A stretch of 64,000 bases of DNA. It comes from Rubrimonas cliftonensis. GTDB taxonomy: Bacteria; Pseudomonadota; Alphaproteobacteria; Rhodobacterales; Rhodobacteraceae. The stretch spans positions 92,613 to 156,612 of the forward strand of contig NZ_FNQM01000008.1 of assembly GCF_900107585.1 (NCBI RefSeq), given 5' to 3'. Positions 17,128 to 26,023 of the stretch are shown one piece after another (position 1 is the first letter of the stretch; the number at the start of each line of letters is the position of its first letter). The position numbers were made by a program, and so were the translations under genes. The notes below the pieces were generated by a model. It did no database searches and was not told where the DNA came from. It saw only the letters and a list, made by a program, of their open reading frames with translations.

Positions 17128-17143
17128 GTTCCCCGCGGGGAAA
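17128..17143. promoter_or_regulatory. parS-like palindrome, site 3 (parA upstream region)
   Basis: GTTCCCCGCGGGGAAA, with a perfect 14-bp core, lies between the ccdB stop and the parA start, where ParB binding could affect parAB expression as well as segregation. Confidence 0.75.
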
Positions 17144-17149
17144 GGCGCT

Positions 17150-17446
17150 TCAGAAGCCGCTGAAGACCATGTCGAGCGCGCCGCGGATCGCGTGATCCTG
17201 CGCGCTCAGGTCGGCGACCGGCGCGCCGGCTAGAAGCCGCGCAGGAACGGCCGCCATCTCGGCGGTGTGCAGCGCGCAGCGGGCGCCCTCGATCTCGAAG
17301 ACCGGTTCGAGGCGGGAGATCGCCGGCAGCGCCTCACTGACCGGCATGAGCGGCGCGACGACCCGCGACCCGGTTGCGATCAGGTCCGACTGGAGGTCCA
17401 GCACGAGGGCGCCGTCCGGCAGGCGGTGGACGTGGAACTGCGCCAC
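17150..17446 (-). CDS. ccdB: CcdB-family gyrase-poison toxin
   Basis: This 98-aa protein matches the CcdB family in length (F plasmid CcdB is 101 aa) and layout. GTG 17446, 4 nt after the ccdA stop, gives the start AQFHVHRLPDGALVLDLQSDL. The LDLQSDLI segment, VVAPLMP, HTAEMAAVPARLL, VADLSAQDHAIRGALDMVF and a terminal SGF follow the family pattern; CcdB uses C-terminal residues against GyrA. It forms a toxin-antitoxin operon with ccdA and would kill plasmid-free segregants. It sits between two parS-like sites, within the maintenance region. Confidence 0.9.
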   Translation of the reverse strand: MAQFHVHRLPDGALVLDLQSDLIATGSRVVAPLMPVSEALPAISRLEPVFEIEGARCALHTAEMAAVPARLLAGAPVADLSAQDHAIRGALDMVFSGF

Positions 17447-17450
17447 CCGG

Positions 17451-17708
17451 TCAGGGCTTCCACGACTGCCACGCCGCCAGCGGCAGGCCGTTGGCCTCGA
17501 TCCACGCCGTGCGCCGCGCCATGGCGTCGGTGTTTTCGGCGCGCCACGCCTCGGCCCGCGCGGCGCGCACGGCCTGATCGAGCGCCGTCTCGGCGATGGC
17601 GGAGACGTTGAGATCGAGCGCCCGCGCCGCGTCGAGCAGCGCCGCGTCGAGGGTGACGTTGGTTCTGCGCTTGACGGCGACGCTGGTGCGATCACGTGAC
17701 ATACACAT
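17451..17708 (-). CDS. ccdA: CcdA-family antitoxin
   Basis: This is an 85-aa protein (83 aa if ATG 17702 is used). The N-terminus is a ribbon-helix-helix DNA-binding domain ([23 protein letters not shown]); the C-terminal tail has [23 protein letters not shown], the region that wraps CcdB in this family. It ends 4 nt before ccdB and should both neutralise the toxin and repress the operon. A lower-GC promoter-like stretch (TTTATAC near 17710) lies directly upstream. Confidence 0.9.
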   Translation of the reverse strand: MCMSRDRTSVAVKRRTNVTLDAALLDAARALDLNVSAIAETALDQAVRAARAEAWRAENTDAMARRTAWIEANGLPLAAWQSWKP

Positions 17709-17757
17709 TCTTTATACACACTCAATCCTGCGCGCAAGTTCCCCCGGCGGCCTGTCC

Positions 17758-17773
17758 GTTCCCCGCGGGGAAA
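17758..17773. promoter_or_regulatory. parS-like palindrome, site 4
   Basis: GTTCCCCGCGGGGAAA is identical to site 3 and lies between divergent ccdA and nadE. Confidence 0.72.
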
Positions 17774-17870
17774 GCGCGCGCCGAGCCTTGCCCCATCGTC
17801 AGCCCCGGCGCCTCGGGCTATCGTGGCGCCTGTGCGCCGGAGGATGCGCCGCCGCCTGTGGGACCGCTCC

Positions 17871-19961
17871 ATGACGCTTGCGCCGCCGCCCGGCTTCTTC
17901 AACGCCCATGATCAGGGCTTCGTCCGCTGCGCCGTCGCCGCGCCGAAGGTGACGCTGGCCGACCCGGCGGCGAACGCCGAGGCCATCGCCGCGCTGGCGG
18001 AGACGGCGGCGGCCGACCATGTCGCGGTGCTGCTGACGCCGGAGCTGGGGCTCTCGGGCTACGCCATCGACGACCTGCTGCACCAGGACGCGCTGCTGAA
18101 TGCGGTGGAGGCGGCGCTCGCCGCGCTCGCGGCGCGGACGGCGGCCTTGGGCCTGATGCTGCTGGTCGGCGCGCCGCTGCGGCTTCAGGGCCGGCTGCAC
18201 AACTGCGCCGTGGCGCTGCACCGGGGCCGCGTCCTCGGCGTCGTGCCCAAGAGCTACCTGCCGAACTACCGCGAGTTCTACGAGGCGCGCTGGTTCGCGC
18301 CCGCCGCCGCCGCCGCCGCGACCGAGATCACTGTGGCCGGCCAGACCGCGCCCTTCGGCGCGGACCTCATCTTCGAGGCGGAGGACGTCCCCGGCCTCGC
18401 CGTCGCCCTGGAGATCTGCGAGGACGTCTGGGTTCCGGTCCCGCCCTCGGCGCTGGCCTGCATGGCGGGCGCGACGGTGGTGGCGAACCTCTCGGCCTCC
18501 AACGCCACGGTCGGCAAGTCCGAGTTCCGCCACGCGCTCTGCGAGGTCAGCTCGGCGCGCCAGATCTGCGCCTATCTCTACTCCGCGGCGGGGGAGGGCG
18601 AGAGCACCACCGATCTCGCCTGGGACGGGCAGGCGATGATCTACGACCTCGGCGAGATGCTGGCCGAGACGCCGCGCTTCGCCCGCGCGCCGCAGATGAT
18701 CACCGCGGACGTCGATATCGAGCGCCTGCAGGCGGAGCGGCTGCGCGCGACCAGCTTCGCCGCCTGCGCGCGCGAGACGCCGGGCGCGACCGACCCCGCG
18801 CGCTGGCGCCGCGTGCGCTTCTCGCTCGACCCCGTGCGGGTGCGCGACGTCGGGTTGCGCCGGGCGGTGGCGCGCTTTCCCTTCGTGCCGGCCTCCTCGG
18901 AGCGGCTCGACGCGCTCTGCGCCGAGGCCTACGCGATCCAGACCGACGGGTTGCGCCAGCGGCTCGAGGCGTCGGGCGTGAAGCGCGTCGTGATCGGCGT
19001 CTCGGGCGGGCTCGACAGCACCCAGGCGCTGCTGGTTGCGGCGCAGGCGATGGAGCGGCTGGGGCGGCCGCGCAGCGACATTCTCGCCTACACCCTGCCG
19101 GCCTTCGCCACCTCGGCGAAGACGAAGGCGACCGCCTGGGCGCTGATGCGGGCGCTGGGGGTGACGGCGCGCGAGGTCGACATGACGCCTTCCTGCGTTC
19201 AGATGCTGCGCGACATCGGCCACCCCGCGGCCGACGGCGCGGCGCAGTACGACCTCGCCTACGAGAACGTGCAGGCCGGCGCGCGCACCAGCTTCCTGTT
19301 CCGCGCCGCCGGCCACGAGGGCGCGCTGGTGGTGGGCACCGGCGACCTGTCGGAGGCGGCGCTCGGCTGGTGCACATACGGCGTCGGCGACCACATGAGC
19401 CACTACAACCCGAACGCCTCGATCCCCAAGACGCTGATCCAGCACCTGATCCGCTGGGAGGCCGCGCGCGCGGGCTTCGGGGCGGAGGTCTCCGCGGCGC
19501 TGCGCGACGTGCTGGCCACGGAGATCTCGCCCGAGCTGGTGCCGGGCGAGGGGGAGGGGCCGGGCCAGCGCACCGAGGATTTCGTCGGCCCCTACGCGCT
19601 GCAGGACTTCAACCTCTACCACGTCACCCGCTACGGGATGCGGCCCTCGCGCGTGGCCTTTCTCGCCTGGCACGCCTGGCGCGACGCGCAGGCGGGGGCC
19701 TGGCCGCCGGGCCTGCCCGAAGACCAGCGCCGCGCCTACGACCTCGAGGAGATCGCGCGCTGGCTGCGGGTGTTCCTGAGCCGCTTCTTCGGGACGAGCC
19801 AGTACAAGCGCTCGGCCATGCCCAACGGGCCGAAGCTGAGTTCCGGCGGCGCGCTCAGCCCGCGCGGCGACTGGCGCGCGCCGAGCGACGCCGGCCCCGC
19901 GGTCTGGCTCGCGGAGCTGGAGGCCCGGCTGGGCGCCGCCGGGTCGGCGCCGCCCCTTTGA
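17871..19961 (+). CDS. nadE: Glutamine-dependent NAD+ synthetase
   Basis: This 696-aa enzyme makes NAD+ from deamido-NAD+, ATP and glutamine in the cytosol. ATG 17871 starts [17 protein letters not shown]. The N-terminal glutaminase is a nitrilase-fold domain with the triad Glu in [10 protein letters not shown], Lys in [14 protein letters not shown] and Cys in ALEICEDVW. The C-terminal synthetase domain (about 370-690) has the PP-loop SGGLDST, followed by [16 protein letters not shown] and [11 protein letters not shown]. The length and order match the long glutamine-dependent class. A central cofactor gene in the maintenance region suggests the replicon is a chromid, or that this is a second copy; the window cannot tell which. 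Confidence 0.95.
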   Translation: MTLAPPPGFFNAHDQGFVRCAVAAPKVTLADPAANAEAIAALAETAAADHVAVLLTPELGLSGYAIDDLLHQDALLNAVEAALAALAARTAALGLMLLVGAPLRLQGRLHNCAVALHRGRVLGVVPKSYLPNYREFYEARWFAPAAAAAATEITVAGQTAPFGADLIFEAEDVPGLAVALEICEDVWVPVPPSALACMAGATVVANLSASNATVGKSEFRHALCEVSSARQICAYLYSAAGEGESTTDLAWDGQAMIYDLGEMLAETPRFARAPQMITADVDIERLQAERLRATSFAACARETPGATDPARWRRVRFSLDPVRVRDVGLRRAVARFPFVPASSERLDALCAEAYAIQTDGLRQRLEASGVKRVVIGVSGGLDSTQALLVAAQAMERLGRPRSDILAYTLPAFATSAKTKATAWALMRALGVTAREVDMTPSCVQMLRDIGHPAADGAAQYDLAYENVQAGARTSFLFRAAGHEGALVVGTGDLSEAALGWCTYGVGDHMSHYNPNASIPKTLIQHLIRWEAARAGFGAEVSAALRDVLATEISPELVPGEGEGPGQRTEDFVGPYALQDFNLYHVTRYGMRPSRVAFLAWHAWRDAQAGAWPPGLPEDQRRAYDLEEIARWLRVFLSRFFGTSQYKRSAMPNGPKLSSGGALSPRGDWRAPSDAGPAVWLAELEARLGAAGSAPPL

Positions 19962-20006
19962 CGCGGCCTCCCGCCGCGCTTCGGCGCCTGCGTCATCGAC
20001 GCGAGC

Positions 20007-20402
20007 GTGGCGCTGAAATGGCTGGTCGGCGAAGCAGGATCAGACGCCGCGGCCGCATTGCTGGACGGCCCCGCGCTGCTGGCGCCGGAACTCATCCATG
20101 TCGAGATCGCCAATGCGCTGTGGCGCATGGCGCGGGTCGGGCGCATCGCCGAGGCCGACGCCGCCGATGCGCTCGCGCTGCTTGCGAGGCTGCCCCTGCG
20201 CCGGCGCGTCGCCGATCGTCACCTGGCGCCGGAAGCGCTGCGGCTGGCGCAGTTGCTGGACCATCCCGCATGCGACTGCCTCTACCTGGCGCTGGCGATG
20301 GACGCCGGCGCGCCGGTGGTGACGGCGGATCGTCGCTTCGTCGCGGCGGCTGCGCGTGACGCGGCGAGCGCGCCTCTCGTCGTCGATCTCGCCGCGCTGT
20401 AG
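20007..20402 (+). CDS. PIN-domain (VapC-like) protein, 5' end doubtful
   Basis: This 131-aa reading frame is a PIN-domain ribonuclease of the VapC toxin type. Conserved acidic residues are visible in HVEIANALW, HPACDCLYLALA and TADRRF. The first catalytic Asp lies in VIDASVALKW, but GTG 20007 begins just after it (MALKW). Reading upstream in frame, no ATG, GTG or TTG occurs before the nadE stop codon, which is in the same frame 15 codons earlier. No antitoxin gene is adjacent. It is therefore either a 5'-truncated relic or initiates at a rare codon such as ATC 19995. Confidence 0.7.
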   Translation: MALKWLVGEAGSDAAAALLDGPALLAPELIHVEIANALWRMARVGRIAEADAADALALLARLPLRRRVADRHLAPEALRLAQLLDHPACDCLYLALAMDAGAPVVTADRRFVAAAARDAASAPLVVDLAAL

Positions 20403-20496
20403 CGATGCGCGCCATGGTCACGCGCTTTCCGGAGCGCGGCTGCAATTTCCCATGGGCGGGCTTCAACGGGCCGAGGCCCGGACCGGGAGGGGCGCC

Positions 20497-20512
20497 TTTC
20501 CCCGCGGGGAAA
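20497..20512. promoter_or_regulatory. parS-like palindrome, site 5
   Basis: TTTCCCCGCGGGGAAA is extended by two further pairs to a perfect 20-bp palindrome (20495-20514). It is about 110 bp upstream of kdsD. Confidence 0.72.
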
Positions 20513-20608
20513 GGGCTGCGCGCCAGACGCCGGGTGCGCGGCGGGCGGCGGCTTCTTTCCAAGCATGGCGCGGCGGGCTATGCAGCGGGCCGCGCAGCGG
20601 AGAACCCG

Positions 20609-21709
20609 ATGACGTCAGACGCCGCATCCCCGAGCATCCCTGAGACCGCCGCCGAAAGGGCCGCCGAAAGGGCCGTCGAGAAGGCCGCCGCGGAGGCGAG
20701 CCTCGACGCCGCGCCCGAGGCCGATGTCGGCGCGTTCGGCCTCGACGCGCTCGACGCCGCTGTGGAGGGCGTGGCGCGGCTGCGCGCGGCGCTCGCCGCG
20801 CCGCCCCTGAGCGAGGCCTTCGCCGCCGCGGTCCGGCTGATCATGGGGCTGGAGGGCCGGCTGATCGTCTCCGGCGTCGGCAAGAGCGGCCATGTCGGCG
20901 CCAAGCTCGCGGCGACCTTCGCCTCCACCGGCGCGCCGGCCTATTTCGTGCATCCCACCGAGGCCAGCCACGGCGACCTCGGCATGATCCGCCGCGAGGA
21001 CGCCATTCTCGCGCTGTCCTGGTCGGGCGAGACGCGCGAGCTGACCGACCTCGTCGCCTATTCGCGGCGCTTCGCCGTGCCGCTGATCGCCGTCACCGGC
21101 GGCGCCGGCAGCATGCTGGCGCGGGCGGCGGACGTGGCGCTCGTGCTGCCGGCCGCGCGCGAGGCCTGCCCGCACAACCTCGCGCCGACGACCTCGACGC
21201 TGATGCAGCTCGCGCTCGGCGACGCGCTGGCGGTGGCGCTGCTGCGCCGGCGCGGCTTCAGCGCGACCGATTTCCGCGACCTGCACCCCGGCGGCAAGCT
21301 CGGCGAGCAGCTCAAGACGGTCTCGGCGCTGATGCTGCGCGGCGAGCACATGCCGCTGATCGCGCCCGACGCGACGGTGGAGCGCGCCATCGGCGCGATC
21401 ACCTCGAAGGGCTGCGGCATCGCCGGCGTGCTCGACGCGGGCGGGCGGCTCGTCGGCGTCATCACCGATGGCGACATCCGCCGCTTCGTGGAGCGCCACG
21501 CCGAGACGCCGATGCGCCAGGCGCTGACCGAGAACAGCGCGGGCGACGTCATGACCCGCGATCCGGTGATCGCGGCGCCCGACATGCTCGCCGTCTCGGC
21601 GGTGGCGGCGATGGAGGCGCGGCGCATCTCGGCGATGTTCGTCGTGGAGGACGGCCGGCCCGTGGGCGTGGTGACGCTGCTGCAGTTCCTGCGCTCGGGC
21701 GTGGTCTGA
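20609..21709 (+). CDS. kdsD: D-arabinose-5-phosphate isomerase (KdsD/KpsF type)
   Basis: This 366-aa enzyme converts ribulose-5-phosphate to arabinose-5-phosphate, the first step to Kdo. ATG 20609 is chosen for GGAG 7 nt upstream; the open frame upstream is not conserved. Residues 1-60 are an extra Ala/Glu-rich extension. The SIS domain (about 70-200) has SGVGKSGHVGAKLAATFASTG (a landmark), HGDLGM and SWSGET. Then comes DLHPGGKLGEQL, followed by two CBS domains (about 245-366) with GVITDGDIRR and MFVVEDGRPVGVV. kdsA lies 149 bp downstream. It may be the capsule-specific KpsF-type paralogue, given the KpsC/E/M/T-like genes further on. Confidence 0.93.
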   Translation: MTSDAASPSIPETAAERAAERAVEKAAAEASLDAAPEADVGAFGLDALDAAVEGVARLRAALAAPPLSEAFAAAVRLIMGLEGRLIVSGVGKSGHVGAKLAATFASTGAPAYFVHPTEASHGDLGMIRREDAILALSWSGETRELTDLVAYSRRFAVPLIAVTGGAGSMLARAADVALVLPAAREACPHNLAPTTSTLMQLALGDALAVALLRRRGFSATDFRDLHPGGKLGEQLKTVSALMLRGEHMPLIAPDATVERAIGAITSKGCGIAGVLDAGGRLVGVITDGDIRRFVERHAETPMRQALTENSAGDVMTRDPVIAAPDMLAVSAVAAMEARRISAMFVVEDGRPVGVVTLLQFLRSGVV

Positions 21710-21804
21710 GCGCCTGCGCGCGTGAGCGTGGTGTGAGCGCCTGCGCGCTCGGGGTTCTGTCTGAGCGCCTGCGCGCTTGGGGTTCTGTCTGAGCGCCTGC
21801 GCGC
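21707..21804 (+). repeat. Four tandem repeats of 27-28 bp starting at the kdsD stop codon
   Basis: TGAGCGCCTGCGCGC recurs at 21707, 21734, 21762 and 21790. The first TGA is the kdsD stop codon, so the repeat grew out of the end of the gene. It fills most of the kdsD-kdsA gap. Confidence 0.85.
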
Positions 21805-21857
21805 TCGGGCGTGATGTGAGGCGCGCGCCGGCGGCGCGGCGGGGGAGGAGACTTCAG

Positions 21858-22715
21858 ATGACCGAGTTCAGGCGCGTGACGGTCGACGGCCCCTCGGGGC
21901 CCGTCGTCTTCGCCTCCGACGCGCCTTTCGCGCTGATCGCCGGCCCCTGCCAGATCGAGAGCCGCGACCATGCGCTGAAGATCGCCGGGGCGCTGCGCGC
22001 GACCGCCGACGCCGCGGGCGTGCCGCTCGTCTTCAAGGCCAGCTACGACAAGGCCAACCGCTCATCGGCGCACGGCGCGCGGGGCGTCGGGCTGGAGGCC
22101 GGCCTGCGCATCCTCGCCGACGTGCGCGACGCCATCGGCGCGCCGGTGCTGACCGACATCCACGCCGAGACCCAGGTCGCCGCCGTCGCCGAGGTGGTCG
22201 ACATCCTGCAGATCCCGGCGTTCCTGTGCCGCCAGACCGACCTGCTGCTCGCCGCCGCCGCCACGGGGCGCGCGATCAACGTCAAGAAGGGCCAGTTCCT
22301 GGCGCCGTGGGACATGGCCAACGTCGCCGACAAGCTGGTGTCGGGCGGCTGCGAGAAGGTGCTGCTGTGCGAGCGCGGCGCGTCCTTCGGCTACAACACG
22401 CTGGTCAGCGACTTCCGCGCGCTGCCGGCCATGGCGCGGACCGGCTGGCCGGTGGTGTTCGACGCGACGCATTCGGTGCAGCAGCCCGGCGGGCTCGGCG
22501 CATCCTCCGGCGGCCAGCGCGAGTTCGCGCCGGTGCTGGCGCGGGCGGCGGCGGCGGTGGGCGTGGCGGGGCTCTTCATCGAGGCCCATGACGACCCCGA
22601 CCATGCGCCCTCGGACGGGCCCAACATGCTGCCGCTGGAGTGGATGGGCCCGCTGCTGGCGGAGCTCACGGCGCTCGACCGGCTGGCCAAGGAGAGCCGG
22701 TTCCGCGGGATCTGA
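21858..22715 (+). CDS. kdsA: 3-deoxy-8-phosphooctulonate synthase
   Basis: This 285-aa enzyme condenses arabinose-5-phosphate with phosphoenolpyruvate to give Kdo-8-phosphate. ATG 21858 follows GGAGGAG. Signature segments are [37 protein letters not shown] (landmark), [35 protein letters not shown] and [16 protein letters not shown], all in the expected order. The length is typical. It ends 6 bp from the convergent GT61-like gene. With kdsD it provides Kdo for the linker synthesised by the KpsC-like transferase; no kdsB or kdsC orthologue is certain in the window. Confidence 0.96.
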   Translation: MTEFRRVTVDGPSGPVVFASDAPFALIAGPCQIESRDHALKIAGALRATADAAGVPLVFKASYDKANRSSAHGARGVGLEAGLRILADVRDAIGAPVLTDIHAETQVAAVAEVVDILQIPAFLCRQTDLLLAAAATGRAINVKKGQFLAPWDMANVADKLVSGGCEKVLLCERGASFGYNTLVSDFRALPAMARTGWPVVFDATHSVQQPGGLGASSGGQREFAPVLARAAAAVGVAGLFIEAHDDPDHAPSDGPNMLPLEWMGPLLAELTALDRLAKESRFRGI

Positions 22716-22721
22716 GCCCGG

Positions 22722-23882
22722 TCAGCCGGCCTCCAGCGCGTCGAGCGCCGCGGCGGCGGCGTCGAGATCGACCAGCATCGCGCTGTTGTTGGGGTCCGAC
22801 CGGGCCAGGAACGACCGGCAGCGCAGCCGCACGACCCGGTTGCCGAGCGCGCCGTCGGCTTCGTCGAGGTGGTGGCGGGTGTAGTTCTCCGACGCGAGCA
22901 TCAGCACGCGCCGCCCGCCGACGCCGAACAGCAGGTTGAACAGCGCGCCGCCGAACTGGCCGGCGATGATCCCGGCGCCCGCGAGACGGTCGAGCTGGGC
23001 GCGGAAGTCGAGATCGCCGAGGTTGACGCAGCGAAAGCCCCGCGCGGTCAGCATCGCGATCAGCGCGCGCTCGTTCAGCACCGCGCGGTCCCAGAAGAAC
23101 GCGTCGTGGCGGGTGAGATAGATCCGCTCGCCGGTCTGCGGCGGGGGGCCGTCGGGAAACAGCCGCTCGCGGAAATCCGCGATGACCGGCGCCGCCGCGG
23201 AAGGCGGATAGTCCGACGCCCAGAGCGCATCGGCCGCGATCCAGCCCGCCTCGGGCTTGAGGAACAGCTGCTCCGGCCCGATCCCCAGCGCCTCGAACAC
23301 GGCGCGGCGGCGGGCGTGGACCTCGCGCGAGACCAGCAGCCTCGGCCGGGGTTCGGGCATGCGCCACCAGACATGCAGCCGCGACAGCACGTCGATGATG
23401 AAGTGGGTGTAGGCGTCCTCGGCGTAGGTCGAGAGCAGGAACAGCGGCGTCTCGACCCGTTCGACCGTCTCCGGCGGACCGATCAGCCGCGCGCCCTCGG
23501 GGCCGACGGCCACGCCATGGGGCGTCAGCACATAGCGCCGCCGCGCCGGGTCGGCGGCGATCTCGGGCCAGAATCGCGCGGCGGTCCGCAGCAGGAAGGC
23601 GTCCTCGCCCAGGAAGACGGCCCCGCGCCGGCCCACCGTCGCGCCCTCCAGCCGGAACAGCGCGACGTCCTGCGCCGGGGTCGGCCGCGGAAAGGGCCGC
23701 GACGGGGCGTCGTCTCCCGGCGCAAGTTCGGCGAAGCGCATGTGCGTCCCGCCCTCGAAGCGCCACGAGGCGGAAAGCTCGGCGCGCGCCGGCGGCCCCC
23801 CGCGCCGGCGCGGCAGGGCGAAACGGCCGCGCAGCAGCGCGCCCGCGCCGAAGGGCTCCGCTCCCGCCGCCTCGTCAATCAT
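22722..23882 (-). CDS. Glycosyltransferase family 61-like (DUF563) protein
   Basis: This 386-aa protein begins at ATG 23882, inside the last codons of the upstream gene (8-nt overlap). Family features are STYAEDAYTHFIIDVLSRL, RIYLTRHDAFFWDRAVLNE, a late GQFGGALFNLLF block and a preceding RCVNLGDLDFRAQL. These resemble the DUF563/GT61 enzymes that transfer xylose or related sugars and are frequent in bacterial surface-glycan loci. It has no signal peptide or membrane segment, so it probably acts at the cytoplasmic face. It is third in a minus-strand trio with the unknown protein and the GT4 enzyme to its right. The acceptor and donor are unknown. Confidence 0.8.
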   Translation of the reverse strand: MIDEAAGAEPFGAGALLRGRFALPRRRGGPPARAELSASWRFEGGTHMRFAELAPGDDAPSRPFPRPTPAQDVALFRLEGATVGRRGAVFLGEDAFLLRTAARFWPEIAADPARRRYVLTPHGVAVGPEGARLIGPPETVERVETPLFLLSTYAEDAYTHFIIDVLSRLHVWWRMPEPRPRLLVSREVHARRRAVFEALGIGPEQLFLKPEAGWIAADALWASDYPPSAAAPVIADFRERLFPDGPPPQTGERIYLTRHDAFFWDRAVLNERALIAMLTARGFRCVNLGDLDFRAQLDRLAGAGIIAGQFGGALFNLLFGVGGRRVLMLASENYTRHHLDEADGALGNRVVRLRCRSFLARSDPNNSAMLVDLDAAAAALDALEAG

Positions 23883-24444
23883 AGGCGAAATATCCGCTCA
23901 GCGTCGTGGCGTCGCCGATCGGTGCGCGCAGCGCGATGGGCGCGCGCAGCGGCCCGCATCCCGCAACGGCGCCGCCCTCGGCGAGGAGCAGCACGGAGGC
24001 CGGCCTGCGCGGGCCCGCGGCCATCGCGGCCAGCGCCGGGCCGAGCGTGGGATTGCGCCGCGCCGCGGCGCGCGAGACCCCCAGGCTGAGGCAGACCGAC
24101 CGCGCTGCGGCGACGCGCGCCGCAAGCGCCTCCGCCGCGCCGGGCGCCGGGGTTCCGGCGCCGACGAAGGCCACCGCCACGCCGGGGCGCAGGTCCGCGC
24201 GGAACGCCGTCGGGTCAGCCGGCCCCGCCAGGCCGTCGACGGCGTCGAAGGCGTGCACCACGAGCTGATCCGAGGCGCGCTTGTCGTTCAGGAACAGGTG
24301 CTGGAGATAGGCGCAGAGCAGCAGCAGCCGCCCGCGCGGGCCGAGCTCCGGCGCCCAGACCGCGAAACGGTCGGCGAAGAAGGCGTCGAGGTCGCGCTCG
24401 CGGCTGCGCAGGGCGCCGCCCTCGATGCGGAACGTCTTCAGCAT
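23875..24444 (-). CDS. Uncharacterised 189-aa protein of the glycan locus
   Basis: I do not recognise this family. ATG 24444 (MLKTFRIEGG) is preferred; TTG 24459 is an in-frame alternative. It has no membrane segment and is Ala/Arg-rich. Visible segments are RDLDAFFADRFAVWAP, LLLLCAYLQHLFLNDKRASDQLVVHAF and a C-terminal LLLAEGGAVAGCGPLRAPIAL. It lies between, and overlaps or nearly touches, two glycosyltransferase genes on the same strand (28 bp after the GT4 gene, 8-nt overlap with GT61), so it probably serves the same glycan step. Confidence 0.7.
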   Translation of the reverse strand: MLKTFRIEGGALRSRERDLDAFFADRFAVWAPELGPRGRLLLLCAYLQHLFLNDKRASDQLVVHAFDAVDGLAGPADPTAFRADLRPGVAVAFVGAGTPAPGAAEALAARVAAARSVCLSLGVSRAAARRNPTLGPALAAMAAGPRRPASVLLLAEGGAVAGCGPLRAPIALRAPIGDATTLSGYFAYD

Positions 24445-24471
24445 GGCGTCGAGGCGCAAGGCGGGGCCGCT

Positions 24472-25800
24472 TCAGGAGGCCATGACGCGCGCGTAGCACG
24501 CGTCGATGGCGTCGGCGACGCGGGCCTCGCTGAACGCCTCCGCCCGCGCGAGGCCCTTCGCGGCGAGGGCGCGGCGCAGCGGCTCGCTGTCGGGCGCGCT
24601 GAGCCGGCGGAACGCGTCGCGGATCGCCGCGGTGTCGGTGGGGTCCACCAGCAGCGCGGCGTCCCCGGCGATCTCGGCGGTCGAGCTGATCGAGGCGGTC
24701 ACGACCGGCGTGCCGCACAGGAACGCCTCCAGCACCGGCAGGCCGAACCCCTCGTAGAGCGAGGCGAAGACCAGCGCCCGCGCCGACCGCATCAGCGTGA
24801 TCATCTGGGAGAAGGGCAGGTAGTCGAGGTAGATGATCCGCGGCGAGCGCGCCATCATGTTGACCACGTCCTTGAACTGCCAGGCCTGCCGGCCCACCAC
24901 CACCAGCGGCTCGGGCACGCCGGAGGCGAGATAGGCCTCGATGACGCGGCGCAGGTTCTTCTTGGGCTCGATCGCGCCGACATAGAGGTAGAAGCCCTCG
25001 CGGGTCAGCGTGTCCACGTTGCCGGGGGCCTTGTTGGCGGCCTCGCCGAGCGGCGCGTGGAAGGCGTGGGCGAGCTCGATGTCGACGTCCTCGCGGCTCT
25101 TGGACAGCAGTTTCCCGGGGATCGTCACGCTCTGGTAGGTGTTGGTGACCTTCTCCGGCGCGGCCGGCAGCATGCTGAGGATGTCGTCGCGGCTGCATTC
25201 CGAGACGGTCACGACATGGTCGGCGTCGCGGACGATCTTCCTGAGCAGGCGGTAGTAGCGCTCCTTCCGGTCGAGCGTGGCGTAGGGCAGCTTCAGCGGC
25301 ACGAGGTCGTGGAAGGTGTAGATGTTCCTCGCCCCGCGCAGGCGGATCGGGATCGGGTAGGTCCAGTGGGCGATGTCCACCGGCTCCGGCGAGACGACCT
25401 CCAGGAACCCTCCGGTCAGGCTGAAGCGGTGCTGGGCGGTGCGGAACAGGTCGCGCCAGTTCAGCACCGCGTCGCAGTCGGGCCGCTGCTGGTGGCTGTC
25501 GCGGATGACGAGGCCGGTGTCGGGCACGAGGGCGGGGCGCGCCGTGCGCACGACCCGCGCCAGCGCCCGCGTCTCCCGCACGATGTCGAACTTCGCCGGC
25601 GGCGCGTCGGCGAACATCGCCTCGCGCAGCACCGCGTCGCCCCGCTCGGGCGCCTGCTTGCCGTAGAGCGCCACCAGATGGTGGCCGAGCATCTTCACGC
25701 AGACGCTGAGGTTGCGCGAATAGGTCGCGACGCCGGTGCCCTGCTCCAGCGCGAGATTCATGCCGTCGATGAGGATGCGCAGAGGGCGGGAGCGTGGCAC
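24472..25800 (-). CDS. Glycosyltransferase, GT4 family
   Basis: This 442-aa retaining GT-B glycosyltransferase starts at GTG 25800, 5 nt after GGAGG. The N-terminal domain reads RILIDGMNLALEQGTGVATYSRNL, with HWTYPIPIRLRG and YTFHDLVPLKLPYATLDRK further on. The C-terminal domain shows FYLYVGAIEPKKNLRRVIEAY, VVVGRQAWQF and the donor-binding motif FASLYEGFGLPVLEAFLCGTPVV (landmarks), with the EGFGLPVLEA Glu pair. It heads the minus-strand trio and is divergent from the long plus-strand operon beginning at 26024, so the shared 223-bp gap should contain promoters for both. Confidence 0.92.
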   Translation of the reverse strand: MPRSRPLRILIDGMNLALEQGTGVATYSRNLSVCVKMLGHHLVALYGKQAPERGDAVLREAMFADAPPAKFDIVRETRALARVVRTARPALVPDTGLVIRDSHQQRPDCDAVLNWRDLFRTAQHRFSLTGGFLEVVSPEPVDIAHWTYPIPIRLRGARNIYTFHDLVPLKLPYATLDRKERYYRLLRKIVRDADHVVTVSECSRDDILSMLPAAPEKVTNTYQSVTIPGKLLSKSREDVDIELAHAFHAPLGEAANKAPGNVDTLTREGFYLYVGAIEPKKNLRRVIEAYLASGVPEPLVVVGRQAWQFKDVVNMMARSPRIIYLDYLPFSQMITLMRSARALVFASLYEGFGLPVLEAFLCGTPVVTASISSTAEIAGDAALLVDPTDTAAIRDAFRRLSAPDSEPLRRALAAKGLARAEAFSEARVADAIDACYARVMAS

Positions 25801-26023
25801 AAGGGCCTCCGGTGCTGAGGGGGCGGGCGCCGGCGGGGCGCGGGTCGCCGTGCTTAGTGTCGCCGCCGGCGGGCGATGACAAGGGCGCGGCGCCGGATCG
25901 ACCGCCCGTGCGTTGATATCCGACGCGCCAGCGGCCATGGTGCGACGCGCCGCGGGGTCTCGTTCGGCCCTGTCCCGCGCGCCCCCAGGCGCCTCCCTCG
26001 TCAACTTGGTGGACGCACAAGCC

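Noticed and set aside
21707..21804. Possible CRISPR array
   Set aside because: The spacers are themselves repetitive and only about 13 bp long, and no cas genes are present; it is a tandem repeat.
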